Notes: a model not told the origin generated them from the letters alone. Shown: positions 50,251 to 58,914, counted from the first letter of the stretch. The stretch is 64,000 nucleotides of DNA from JAOEGB01 sp041262585 (GCF_041262585.1 NZ_JBGCBZ010000020.1:1-64000), one strand, 5' to 3'. Translations and numbers: made by a program.

Positions 50251-52449
50251 ATGCCTGTGGCCACAGCGAACACGACGGCGGCCGACCCGAAGGAGCCCCT
50301 CGTCGTGGCAGATCAGCCGTTCGACCGCGTGCGGGCGTTCGGGCCGGCCGTCGCCGTGACGATCGCCGTCGTGGCGGTCTGCCTGGAGGTCGGCGACATC
50401 TGGGTCACGGCCCGGCTGCCGCCCGCCGACTACACGCCGCTGCCGTTCGCCCCGGAGGACATGGCGGGCACGGCCTTCCCCGTCTTCGGGGCGCTGCTGG
50501 TGATCTCCCGGCCGCGGCTGCTGCTCGGATGGCTGCTCTGCCTCGGCGGGCTCGGCTCGGCGGCCAACATCCTCGCGGTCAACCTCGCGGGGCTGCTGGT
50601 CCAGAACGGCGGTCACCCGGCGGTGCACCCGCTCTGGGTGTTCGCGGACGGCGTGTGGAATCTCACGACCTACGCCCTGGGCATCCTCCTCCCCCTGCTC
50701 TACCCGACGGGCCGGATCCTGTCGAAGCGCTGGTGCGTCCCGGGGGCGTTCGCCGCGAGCGCCCTCGCGCTCGACTGGGCCTGCGTGCTGATCGGCCCGT
50801 CCAGCGCCCGCACGGGGCACAACCCGTGGGAGGTCACCGCCTTCGCGCCCTACTTCCAGACGACCCGTGGCGTCCTGAACGCGGTCGTGACCGCCGCGAT
50901 GGCGCTGGCGTTCTTCTCACTCGTCGTGCGGTTCCGCAAGGCGGGCCCCGTGGAGCGCCGGCAGATCCTGTGGCCGCTGGTGGCGATCGCGGGCCTGGTG
51001 ACCCCGTGGGTGATCGGCCCTCCGCTCTGGTGGGTCGCGTCTTTGACCATCCCGCTCGTCCCGGCCGCCATCGCGGTCGCCGTGCTCCGTTACCGGCTCT
51101 ACGGCATCGACACGCTGATCAGCCGCACCATCGTGGGCGTCGGCCTGGTCAGCGCCATAGCGGCGGTCTACCTCCTCGTGACCGCCGGCTCCAGCCTCAT
51201 CCTGTCGGGCGTGGACCGGTTCGCCGGGCTGGCCGCGGCGCTGTTCGCCGGGGCGTTCTTCCACCCCATCCGGCGCGGCCTGCAGCGTCTCGTCGACCGC
51301 GCCCTGTACGGCTCCCGCGGCGACCCCCTGGCGCTGGCGGCGGGCCTGAGACGGCGGCTCCAGCAGGCCGACCCGGCCCACGGCCTGCTCGCCTCCCTGG
51401 AGACGCTCCGCGAGGGCCTGTCCGTGACCGGCATCGCGGTGGAGGCCGAGGGCACCACCACGACCGCGGGAGAGGTGGGCCACGTGACCCGCGAGATCGC
51501 GCTCGTCTGGCACGGCGAGCCCGTCGGCCGGATGCTCATCGGCCCGCCGGGCAGGCGGCGCTTCCCCGCGGCCCATGACGAGCGGGTCATCGGGGTGCTC
51601 ACGCCGTACGTCGCGGACGCCGCGCACACCATGCGCCTGACCAACGACCTGCGGCGCTCCCGCCAGCGCATCCTCACGGCGCGGGAGGAGGAGCGCCGCC
51701 GTCTCCGCCGCGACCTGCACGACGGGCTCGGGCAGACCCTCTCGGCCATGGCGATGACGCTCAACCTGGCGCGGCTCAACTTGGAACGCTCCCCCGGAAC
51801 GGCCGACCGCCTGCTCCAGGACCTGCGCGGCGGCATGGACGCGGTCTCCGCCGACATCCGGCAGCTCGTGTACGGCCTGCGCCCGCCGGCCCTCGACGAC
51901 CTCGGTCTCGTGGCGGCGATACGGGCACTCGCGGAGGAAGTGCGCCCCGACCTCGACCTCGGCCTCGATCTGGGCGAGTACGGGACGGCTCACACGTCCC
52001 AGGCGGGCGAGCGGCCGGGCGGCGCAATCGTGGTCGAGGTGCACGGTCCGGCAGGTCTACCAGAGGGGCGGGGTCCCAGAACGGCGGGAGACGGCGCCGC
52101 GGAAGGACACCGTGAGCTGGACGGGCTGCCCGCCGCCGTGGAGGTGGCGGCCTACCGCATCGTCCAGGAGGCGGTGACCAACGTCCGCAAGCACGCCCGC
52201 GCCCGGCACGTCCGCGTCACGCTGCGCCTGGACGACGAGCTGCTGGTCGTCGTCGCCGACGACGGCGTGGGCCTGCCGCTCGACCGGAGGGCGGGAGTCG
52301 GGCTGTTCTCCATGGCCGAGCGCGCGGCCGAGCTGGGCGGCACGTGCGCGGTGACCTCGGCTCCTGGCGAGGGAACGACCGTGACCGCGCGCCTGCCGGC
52401 CGGCTACGCGCCGCAGGCGAGCGTGTCGCCGACGGACGTGCGGCGGTAG
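50251..52449 (+). CDS. NarL-type sensor histidine kinase (HK1)
   Basis: 732 residues. About eight membrane helices occupy the first 340 residues (for example FGALLVISRPRLLLGWLLCLGG). A GAF-like region follows, then HisKA_3 with REEERRRLRRDLHDGLGQTLSAM (phospho-His490), and a HATPase domain with EAVTNVRKHA, DDGVGLP and GLFSMAERAAELGG. A 40-residue Gly/Glu/Arg-rich insertion precedes the ATPase domain. It is a close paralogue of the kinase at 54.7 kb. No response regulator is adjacent; the fused regulator 4.4 kb downstream is the nearest candidate. Its 3' end overlaps the convergent ArsR gene by 46 bp. Confidence 0.93.
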   Translation: MPVATANTTAADPKEPLVVADQPFDRVRAFGPAVAVTIAVVAVCLEVGDIWVTARLPPADYTPLPFAPEDMAGTAFPVFGALLVISRPRLLLGWLLCLGGLGSAANILAVNLAGLLVQNGGHPAVHPLWVFADGVWNLTTYALGILLPLLYPTGRILSKRWCVPGAFAASALALDWACVLIGPSSARTGHNPWEVTAFAPYFQTTRGVLNAVVTAAMALAFFSLVVRFRKAGPVERRQILWPLVAIAGLVTPWVIGPPLWWVASLTIPLVPAAIAVAVLRYRLYGIDTLISRTIVGVGLVSAIAAVYLLVTAGSSLILSGVDRFAGLAAALFAGAFFHPIRRGLQRLVDRALYGSRGDPLALAAGLRRRLQQADPAHGLLASLETLREGLSVTGIAVEAEGTTTTAGEVGHVTREIALVWHGEPVGRMLIGPPGRRRFPAAHDERVIGVLTPYVADAAHTMRLTNDLRRSRQRILTAREEERRRLRRDLHDGLGQTLSAMAMTLNLARLNLERSPGTADRLLQDLRGGMDAVSADIRQLVYGLRPPALDDLGLVAAIRALAEEVRPDLDLGLDLGEYGTAHTSQAGERPGGAIVVEVHGPAGLPEGRGPRTAGDGAAEGHRELDGLPAAVEVAAYRIVQEAVTNVRKHARARHVRVTLRLDDELLVVVADDGVGLPLDRRAGVGLFSMAERAAELGGTCAVTSAPGEGTTVTARLPAGYAPQASVSPTDVRR

Positions 52450-53366
52450 AGCACCTCCCGGCCGAGCCGCTGCCGGGTCACCAGCCCGCCGTCGGACAGG
52501 ACGGTGAGGTGCTGGCTGACCGCGCCCGGCGTGAGGTCGAGCCGCCGGGCGAGCGCGGTGGTGGAGACCGGGTCCTCCAGCGCGACGAGGATCTGGGCGC
52601 GGGTGCGGCCGATGAGGGCGGACAGGGCGTTCGGCGTGCACGGGGCGCCACCCGACCACAGGGTGCCGATGCCGCGCGCCGGGTAGCTGAGCATCGGCCG
52701 GTACGGCTCGTACATGATCGAGACGTCCGGCCAGCCGAAGGCGCTGGGCACGAGGACCAGCCCGTCACCGCCGATGTCGCCGGAGAAGTCGCATTCCTTG
52801 ACCGTGATGAGCCGGTCGCCGTGCCAGGCGACGGAGGCGTGGAGGTCGGCGAACAGCTCGCGCACTCCCCCCGCGGCGAGCCTGCGCGACCGCCACATCA
52901 CGTCGGCGTCGAGCAGGCCGTGGATCCTCGGCCAGAACTCCTCGAACGCGGCCGTCCAGTAGTCCTGGAGCCGGTCGGCCACCCGCTGGACGCCCTTGGC
53001 CGGATCGTCCCGGAACCGGGCCACGGCCTCCGGATCGGCGGTCCGCACCGAGGCCACCTCCTCGGACGCCATGTCCGGGGGCGTGAGCCGGACGCGTTCC
53101 AGCTCGGCGGCGAAATCCGGCAGCGGCGTGTCGGGCGGCGGCGTCAGGAAGTCGGGGATGTAGCCGGTGAGCGGCAGCAGCGCGAACAGCTCCGCCAGGT
53201 CGAGATCGCGCAGGCGGGGCCGTACGGCACGCAGCCACGGCAGGTGCAGCGAGTGGCGCGCGGGGGCGCGCAGGACGCGCAGGCTGGTCACCAGCTCCCA
53301 CATGGGCGAGAACGCGAACCGCAGCCGCGCCACGTCGTCCGGGGAGAACCGCCACTCCACCGGCAC
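52404..53366 (-). CDS. ArsR-family regulator with DUF5937-like N-terminal domain
   Basis: 320 residues from GTG 53366 (GGAGGGGG upstream). The C-terminal 75 residues are an ArsR winged helix: GRTRAQILVALEDPVSTTALA, LDLTPGAVSQHLTVLSDGG and REVLYRRTSVGD. The 240-residue N-terminal part (RFSPDDVARLRFAFSPMWEL) resembles the domain accompanying many actinobacterial ArsR proteins and may sense a ligand. It is divergent from an MFS transporter with an inverted repeat between, so it probably controls that transporter. It lacks the Cys cluster of metal-sensing ArsR. Confidence 0.9.
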   Translation of the reverse strand: MPVEWRFSPDDVARLRFAFSPMWELVTSLRVLRAPARHSLHLPWLRAVRPRLRDLDLAELFALLPLTGYIPDFLTPPPDTPLPDFAAELERVRLTPPDMASEEVASVRTADPEAVARFRDDPAKGVQRVADRLQDYWTAAFEEFWPRIHGLLDADVMWRSRRLAAGGVRELFADLHASVAWHGDRLITVKECDFSGDIGGDGLVLVPSAFGWPDVSIMYEPYRPMLSYPARGIGTLWSGGAPCTPNALSALIGRTRAQILVALEDPVSTTALARRLDLTPGAVSQHLTVLSDGGLVTRQRLGREVLYRRTSVGDTLACGA

Positions 53367-53384
53367 GCGGACCCCCTCCGACGA

Positions 53385-53400
53385 TTTAGCGAGAGCTAAA
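53385..53400. promoter_or_regulatory. operator-like inverted repeat in the ArsR/MFS divergent promoter
   Basis: TTTAGC-GAGA-GCTAAA is a perfect 6-bp inverted repeat 18 bp upstream of the ArsR start and 40 bp upstream of the MFS gene. It is a natural binding site for the ArsR product. Confidence 0.65.
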
Positions 53401-53441
53401 AGATTGGCACGGCGCGAGGCGGTTGTCCAAGGGTGGACCGC

Positions 53442-54656
53442 GTGACCACCGCGATCGACAAGCCAATGACCCGCAAGCCGGGGTTCGTGAGTTCCAGGCT
53501 GGGCGGGCTGCCCCGGCCGTTCTGGGTGCTGTTCGCCGGCACGCTCGTGAACCGCCTCGGCACGATGGTGGAGCCGTTCATCGGCATCTACCTGACGCAG
53601 GCGCGGGGCATGTCGCTCACCGCTGCCGGGCTGGTGATGACCACGTTCGGCGTGGGGTCGCTGCTGTCGCAGCCGGTCGCGGGGTGGGCGGCCGATCACT
53701 TCGGCCGGCGGGCGACGCTGACCGGCGGCATGGTCGCGACGGCCGCCACGATGCTCGCGCTCGGCTACACCACCAGCGTTCCCGGCATCGTCGCGGCGAT
53801 GCTCGTGCTCGGCGTCGTCGTGGACGCCTACCGCCCGGCGTCCCAGGCGCTCGTCGCCGACCTGGTCTCCCCCGAGGAGCGGCCCCGGGCGTACGGCCTG
53901 CTGTTCTGGGCGGTCAACCTCGGGTTCTCGATCGCGATGGTCACCGGCGGCTGGCTGGCCCAGTCGGGCTTCACGACGCTCTTCTGGGTCGACGCCGTCA
54001 CCTGCCTGATCTTCGGCGTGCTGGTGTGGCGGGCCATCCCCGAGACACGGCCCGTCCGGGAGGAGGACCAGCCGGGACGCTTCACCGACGTGCTCCGCGA
54101 CCGGCTCATGGTCGCCTTCGTGCTGATCAACCTGGCCTTCACGTTCGTCTACCTCCAGGCGTACAGCACGCTGCCGCTCGCCATGACCGGCCGGGGCCTG
54201 CCGCCCGGCGCGTACGGCGTCGCGATGGCGGTCAACGGGCTGCTGATCGTCGTCGTCCAGCCGGTGACGAACGGATGGCTGGCCCGGCGCGACCCGAGCA
54301 GGGCGCTGGCGGCCGGGATCGCCGTCGCCGGAGCCGGGTTCGCGCTCACCGCCATCGCGACGTCCACGGCCGGCTACGCGATGACCGTCGCGGTCTGGAC
54401 GCTGGGCGAGGTCCTCACCGCGGGCCTCGCCGGGTCCATCGTCGCCTCGCTCGCCCCCGCACACCTGCGCGGCCGCTACTCCGGCCTGTACGGCCTGTCC
54501 TGGTCGGCCGGGGGCCTGCTGGCGCCGCTGGCCGGGACACGCCTGCTGGCCGTGGGGCCCGCGGTCCTCTGGCTCCTGGTGGGCGGGCTCGGCCTGCTCG
54601 CCGCCGCCGGGCAACTCGCGCTGGGCCCGGCCATCCGGCGCCGCGCGGCACACTGA
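53442..54656 (+). CDS. MFS transporter
   Basis: About 404 residues from GTG 53442, preferred because AAGGG is well spaced; GTG 53433 is possible. It is a twelve-helix major facilitator with GWAADHFGRRATLTGG (motif A between helices 2 and 3) and a central loop around ETRPVREEDQPGR. The texture resembles YebQ/drug-efflux transporters; the substrate is unknown. It is divergent from the ArsR gene and probably repressed by it. Confidence 0.9.
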   Translation: MTTAIDKPMTRKPGFVSSRLGGLPRPFWVLFAGTLVNRLGTMVEPFIGIYLTQARGMSLTAAGLVMTTFGVGSLLSQPVAGWAADHFGRRATLTGGMVATAATMLALGYTTSVPGIVAAMLVLGVVVDAYRPASQALVADLVSPEERPRAYGLLFWAVNLGFSIAMVTGGWLAQSGFTTLFWVDAVTCLIFGVLVWRAIPETRPVREEDQPGRFTDVLRDRLMVAFVLINLAFTFVYLQAYSTLPLAMTGRGLPPGAYGVAMAVNGLLIVVVQPVTNGWLARRDPSRALAAGIAVAGAGFALTAIATSTAGYAMTVAVWTLGEVLTAGLAGSIVASLAPAHLRGRYSGLYGLSWSAGGLLAPLAGTRLLAVGPAVLWLLVGGLGLLAAAGQLALGPAIRRRAAH

Positions 54657-54671
54657 CGCGCAAGGTGGTGA

Positions 54672-54690
54672 TATCGGCACACTGCCGACA
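54672..54690. promoter_or_regulatory. inverted repeat upstream of HK2
   Basis: TATCGGCA-CAC-TGCCGACA has arms matching at 7 of 8 positions and ends 15 bp before the HK2 start codon. The same TGTCGGCA/TGCCGACA arms reappear in the hairpin at 58408-58443, at the other end of this kinase-regulator pair. It may be an operator for the fused regulator. Confidence 0.5.
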
Positions 54691-54705
54691 TAATCCCTTT
54701 CCAGA

Positions 54706-56745
54706 ATGAAAGACACACAGGGGCGGACGGTCGCCTGGGTGATGGCGGCGATCGCACTGGCTTTGACGCCGGTCGGAGTGCTGATCCAGCTCCGGATCCC
54801 GGCCGAGTGGCAGCCCGGCACCGCCCTGACCCCCGACCTCGGCGTGGCGCTCACCTTCCCCGCCGTGGGCGCGTTCCTGGTCTCCCAGCGCCCCCGGCTC
54901 AGCATGGCATGGCTCATGTGCGCCGGCGGGTTGCTCGCGTCTGGGAACGTCCTGTTCACGGCGGTGTCGTTCTCCTCGGCGTCCCACGGCGACATGGTCA
55001 CGGCGGCCTCCGCGCGCTGGCTCAGCATCCTGTGCTGGGCGGCCGCGGGCCTCCTGCTGGCCATCCTGCTGCCGCTCTACTCGCCCACCGGGCGGCTCTC
55101 CTCGCCTCGCTGGCGGCCGGTGGTCGTGGTGGGGGCCGTCACGACGGTCGCCGAGGTCGGGCTCTCCCTGGTCCGTCCCGACCCCGACCCCGCGACGTAC
55201 CCGTGGCCGACGGTGATCCACAACCCGCTGGAGATCCGGGCGCTCGCGCCGCACTACTCGGCGACCTGGGCCGCCATGCAGTACGTGATCATGGCCTGCG
55301 TCGTCGCGGCGCTCGCCTCGCTGGTCCTGCGGCTGCGCCACGCCGATCCGGCCACCCGGCGGCAGATCGCGTGGCCGCTCAGCGCCTTCACCGGCTACGT
55401 CGTGTTCTACGTGCTCGGCGAGTCGATGTGGATCATCGCGTCGGCGTGGACGGCGGTCATCCCCTTCGCCATCCTCTTCTCGGCGCTGCGGTACCGGCTC
55501 TACGGCATCGACACGGTGATCAGCAGGGCCTTCGTGGCCGCCGGGCTGCTCGCCGTGATCAGCGGGGTCTATTTCGGCGTGGGCGCGGTCTCGAGCCTCG
55601 TCGTCTCCGGATATCACCAGGTCGCCGGGCTGGCCGCGGCCCTGTTCGCCGGGGCGTTCTTCCAACCGCTCCGGCGCGCCCTCCAGCGCGTGGTGGACCG
55701 GACGCTGTACGGCAGCGTCGGCGACCCCGCCCTGCTCGCGGAGCGGCTCACCCACGAGGTGCGCCGGGCCGACCCGGCCGACGCGCTGGCCTCGGTCGTC
55801 ACGGTCGTCCGGGACGGCCTGGCGGTCGACGGCGTCGCGGTCGAGATCACCGACGGCCGGCCCCGATACGTCGAGAGCGGCACGGTCGGCACGGCGCCCC
55901 GGGAGATCTCGCTGATCTGGCACGGGGAGCCGGTGGGGCGGCTGCTGATCGGCAAACCGGGGGCCAGGCGGTTCGCGGCGGCCCACGACGAGCGGGTCAT
56001 CGCCACGCTGCTGCCTTACGTGGCCGACGTGGCCCACGCCGTGCGGATGGCCGCCGACCTCCAGCGGTCGCGGGAACGCATCCTCGCCGCGCGGGAGGAG
56101 GAGCGCCGCCGCCTGCGCCGCGACCTGCACGACGGGCTCGGCCAGACCCTCGGGGCAATGGCCATGACGATCAACATGGCGAGGATGAGCCTGACCCGCT
56201 CCCCCGCCGCCGCCGACGGCCTCCTGCAGGACCTGCGTGTCGGCATGGACGCCGTCGCGGGCGACATCCGCGAGCTCGTGTACGGCCTGCGGCCCCCGGC
56301 GCTGGACGACCTCGGGCTCGCGGGAGCCGTGCGGGCCCTCGCCGAGGAGACCATGCCCTCGGCCTCCTCGGCTCTCTCGGCGCCGGAGGGCGAGGCGACC
56401 ACGCGTGTGCGGGTCGAGGGCGATCTGGACGGGCTTCCGGCCGCCGTCGAAGTGGCGGTCTACCGCATCGTCCAGGAGGCGCTCAACAACGTCAGACGGC
56501 ATGCCCGCGCCACCCGGGTCGACGTGGTGCTGGAAAGGGGCGGCCCGGCCGTACCGGACGGATCCGGCGGCGAGCTGCGCGTGCGCGTCGTGGACGACGG
56601 GATCGGCCTGCCCGCGCGCATGCGGGCGGGAGTGGGCATGTCCTCCATGCGGGAGCGCGCCGCCGAGCTGGGCGGGAGCTGTGTCGTCACCTCCCCTGAC
56701 ACAGGCGGCACGGTCGTCGAAGCCCGCTTCCCTCTCCCCGCCTGA
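54706..56745 (+). CDS. NarL-type sensor histidine kinase (HK2)
   Basis: 679 residues. It is paralogous to HK1 throughout: about eight membrane helices in the first 300 residues, a conserved RYRLYGIDTVISRAFV segment, an RTLYGSVGDPA-type linker, then EEERRRLRRDLHDGLGQTLGAM with phospho-His475. The HATPase motifs are EALNNVRRHA, DDGIGLP and MRERAAELGGSC. ATG lacks a ribosome-binding site, so the message may be leaderless. The SARP-receiver gene follows 116 bp later and is the likely partner. Confidence 0.94.
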   Translation: MKDTQGRTVAWVMAAIALALTPVGVLIQLRIPAEWQPGTALTPDLGVALTFPAVGAFLVSQRPRLSMAWLMCAGGLLASGNVLFTAVSFSSASHGDMVTAASARWLSILCWAAAGLLLAILLPLYSPTGRLSSPRWRPVVVVGAVTTVAEVGLSLVRPDPDPATYPWPTVIHNPLEIRALAPHYSATWAAMQYVIMACVVAALASLVLRLRHADPATRRQIAWPLSAFTGYVVFYVLGESMWIIASAWTAVIPFAILFSALRYRLYGIDTVISRAFVAAGLLAVISGVYFGVGAVSSLVVSGYHQVAGLAAALFAGAFFQPLRRALQRVVDRTLYGSVGDPALLAERLTHEVRRADPADALASVVTVVRDGLAVDGVAVEITDGRPRYVESGTVGTAPREISLIWHGEPVGRLLIGKPGARRFAAAHDERVIATLLPYVADVAHAVRMAADLQRSRERILAAREEERRRLRRDLHDGLGQTLGAMAMTINMARMSLTRSPAAADGLLQDLRVGMDAVAGDIRELVYGLRPPALDDLGLAGAVRALAEETMPSASSALSAPEGEATTRVRVEGDLDGLPAAVEVAVYRIVQEALNNVRRHARATRVDVVLERGGPAVPDGSGGELRVRVVDDGIGLPARMRAGVGMSSMRERAAELGGSCVVTSPDTGGTVVEARFPLPA

Positions 56746-56765
56746 CCCCCCAGCCCTCCCTCTGG

Positions 56766-56800
56766 CGTGATCACGCACATGTTCCGCGCCGGGTGTCGTG
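56766..56800. repeat. 53-bp repeat family, single copy E
   Basis: One copy with core TGATCA at 56768 in minus orientation (GGCGTGATCACGCACATGTTCC) lies between HK2 and the fused regulator. Its flanks decay within 30 bp. The core here is a 12-bp palindrome GCGTGATCACGC. Confidence 0.75.
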
Positions 56801-56861
56801 ACGCAACCGAGAGGAGGCCACCAGCGCCGATCCCGCCGGTGCCTCTACGCTTACCGGTGCG

Positions 56862-58331
56862 ATGGTGATATTTCGTGCTCTCGGGCCGTTCGAGGCGGTT
56901 GCCGAAGGTGAGACGCTGGACCTCGGCGGGCAGCGGCAGCAGGCCGTGCTGGCCCGGCTCCTCGTGGCCGGCGGCCGCGCCGTGCCCGTCGGTGTGCTGA
57001 TCGACGAGCTGTGGCCGGGAGAGCCGCCCGCGCAGGCGCTCTCGACGATCCAGGGTTACGTATCGCGGCTCAGGCGTGCCCTGGAGCCGGGCCGTGCCCC
57101 ACGGAAAGAGGCGGGGATCCTGATCTCGGCTCCCCCGGGCTACGCCCTGCGCGCCGACATCGAGCACGTCGACGCCTGGCGGTTCGAGAACGTGGTCAAG
57201 AACGACCACGGCGACGACCCCGCGCGGAGCCTGGAGCTCATGGAGACGGCGCTCGGGCTGTGGCGGGGTCCCGCGCTGGCCGAGTTCCAGGAGCTGCCGT
57301 GGGCGCAGTCCGAGGCGCTGCGGCTCGACGAGTTACGCCTCCTCGCCATCGAACGCCGCGGTGACGCCGCCCTGCGGCTCGGCCGTACCGGCACGATGAT
57401 CCCCGACCTGGAAGGCCACGCGTCCGCGCACCCGCTGAGAGAGGAGGCCTGGCGGCTGCTCGCCCTGGCCCTTTACCGCGCCGGTCGGCAGGGAGACGCG
57501 CTGGGCGCGCTGCGCCGGGCCAGGGAGGCGCTGCGCGACGAGCTCGGCCTCGATCTCGGCCCCACGCTCCAGCGCCTGGAGCAGGACATCCTCAACCAGG
57601 CCGCCCATCTGGACACGCCCGCCGACGCGCCGCAGGCCGTACGGCAGGCCCCCGTGTCCGCCACGGGGGCGGCAGCCGGAACGCTGCGCGTCGCGATCGC
57701 CGACGACCAGGCGCTGGTCCGGACGGGCCTGAAGGTGATCCTCGACAGCGAGCCGGGGCTCGAGCTCGTGGGCGAGGCCGAGAACGGCGAGCAGGCGATC
57801 GCCCTCGTCCAGGCCACCCGGCCCGACGTGGTGCTGATGGACATCCAGATGCCCCGCCTCGACGGCCTCGCCGCGGCCCGCCGCATCCTCACGTCCGAGG
57901 CGCCGCCCAAAGTGATCATGATGACGACGTTCGGGACCGACGAGAACCTCTACTCGGCCCTCCGGGCGGGCGTCAGCGGCTTCGTGCTGAAGACCTCGGC
58001 CCCCGAGCAGCTCATCGCGGCGGTCAGGGCGGCGGTCGCGGGCGACGCCCTGCTCGACCCCGCCGTCACCACGCACCTCATCGCCGCCTTCGCCGGGCGG
58101 CGTGACCCCGCCGCGCCCAGCGGCCTGTCGGACTCCGACGTGGACCTGGTCAAGCTCGTCGCCCGGGGCTTCACCAACCGGCAGATCGCCGTGACACTGG
58201 CCGTCCCGGAGCGCGAGGTGGCCGACGAGGTCGCCGCGCTGCTCAAGCGGCTCGGGCTGGTCGACCGCGCGCAGCTCGTGGTCCTGGCGTACGAGAGAGG
58301 CCTGGTCAGCCCCGGCTCCCCGGAGCCGTGA
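56862..58331 (+). CDS. SARP/BTAD-type regulator fused to a NarL-type response regulator
   Basis: 489 residues with two regulator types in one chain. Residues 1-95: OmpR-like winged helix as in AfsR/SARP (FRALGPFEAVAEGE, LIDELWPGEPPAQALSTIQGYV). Residues 100-245: BTAD helical domain. Residues 275-395: complete receiver domain with IADDQALVRTGL, phospho-Asp327 in VVLMDIQMPRLDG, MMTTF and FVLKTSA. Residues 420-485: LuxR-like helix-turn-helix, but its recognition helix reads VPEREVADEVAALL, lacking the usual TVKTHV pattern. It follows histidine kinase HK2 and should receive its phosphate. DNA binding probably passes through the N-terminal domain. A long hairpin ends the transcript. Confidence 0.9.
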   Translation: MVIFRALGPFEAVAEGETLDLGGQRQQAVLARLLVAGGRAVPVGVLIDELWPGEPPAQALSTIQGYVSRLRRALEPGRAPRKEAGILISAPPGYALRADIEHVDAWRFENVVKNDHGDDPARSLELMETALGLWRGPALAEFQELPWAQSEALRLDELRLLAIERRGDAALRLGRTGTMIPDLEGHASAHPLREEAWRLLALALYRAGRQGDALGALRRAREALRDELGLDLGPTLQRLEQDILNQAAHLDTPADAPQAVRQAPVSATGAAAGTLRVAIADDQALVRTGLKVILDSEPGLELVGEAENGEQAIALVQATRPDVVLMDIQMPRLDGLAAARRILTSEAPPKVIMMTTFGTDENLYSALRAGVSGFVLKTSAPEQLIAAVRAAVAGDALLDPAVTTHLIAAFAGRRDPAAPSGLSDSDVDLVKLVARGFTNRQIAVTLAVPEREVADEVAALLKRLGLVDRAQLVVLAYERGLVSPGSPEP

Positions 58332-58407
58332 CACGCCTGAAGGTCATCTGATCGCCCTCCCGAATGACGCTTCTCTGCTCCACGCCCTCGTCGCGACGAT
58401 AAATGAG

Positions 58408-58443
58408 GAGGCCCACTGTCGGCATGTGCCGACAGTGGGCCTC
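58408..58443 (+). terminator. perfect 17-bp hairpin after the fused regulator
   Basis: Arms at 58408-58424 and 58427-58443 are exact inverted copies with a 2-nt centre (core TGTCGGCA-TG-TGCCGACA). It is a strong terminator shape without T-tract. The core also matches the inverted repeat before HK2, so it could instead be a regulator site. Confidence 0.7.
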
Positions 58444-58536
58444 GTCCATTCACCCGCTCGGCTTCCGCGGCCTTACAGGTGATCAGTCTCTCGACGGACG
58501 ATCATCGGATTCCGCTCCCGATGGTCCGGTTCGAGA

Positions 58537-58914
58537 TCAGCGGCCGTAGACGACCGTGTAACCGTTTCCGTAGCGGTAGGCGCTGACGCGCCAGTTGTAG
58601 TCGTCGTCGTTCCAGTCGTCGCTCCAGCTGGTGCCGTACCAGCCGTAGTGCTTGTTCCAGTGGTGGTTGTGCTTGTTCCAGTAGTGGTTGTGGTTGTGGT
58701 TGTACCAGCCGTGGTTGTTCCACTGGTGGTTGTTCCACTGGTGCTTGTTGCGGTTGTTGTCGTCCCACCCCACGTAGCGGGTGACGACAGTAACGCCGTG
58801 ACGCTCTACCTGGGCGGTGGACGCGGAGGCGGCGCCGCTGGAGGCGAGGATGATGCCTCCGCCGACCGCGAGAGTGGCAGCGGCGGCAGCCAGACGCCGT
58901 GTGATCTTACGCAT
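58537..58914 (-). CDS. small secreted His/Asn/Trp-rich protein
   Basis: 125 residues. A signal peptide (MRKITRRLAAAAATLAVGG to about SSGAASAS) is followed by VERHGVTVVTRYVGWDD. About 35 residues are then built almost only from Asn, His, Trp, Lys and Tyr in N-N-H-x-W-like units. An ordered-looking end follows (RVSAYRYGNGYTVVYGR). The dense histidines suggest metal or surface binding outside the cell, but there is no recognised family. The underlying DNA is strongly strand-biased in G and T, with TGGTTGT-type repeats. It lies alone behind a 360-bp non-coding stretch. Confidence 0.8.
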   Translation of the reverse strand: MRKITRRLAAAAATLAVGGGIILASSGAASASTAQVERHGVTVVTRYVGWDDNNRNKHQWNNHQWNNHGWYNHNHNHYWNKHNHHWNKHYGWYGTSWSDDWNDDDYNWRVSAYRYGNGYTVVYGR

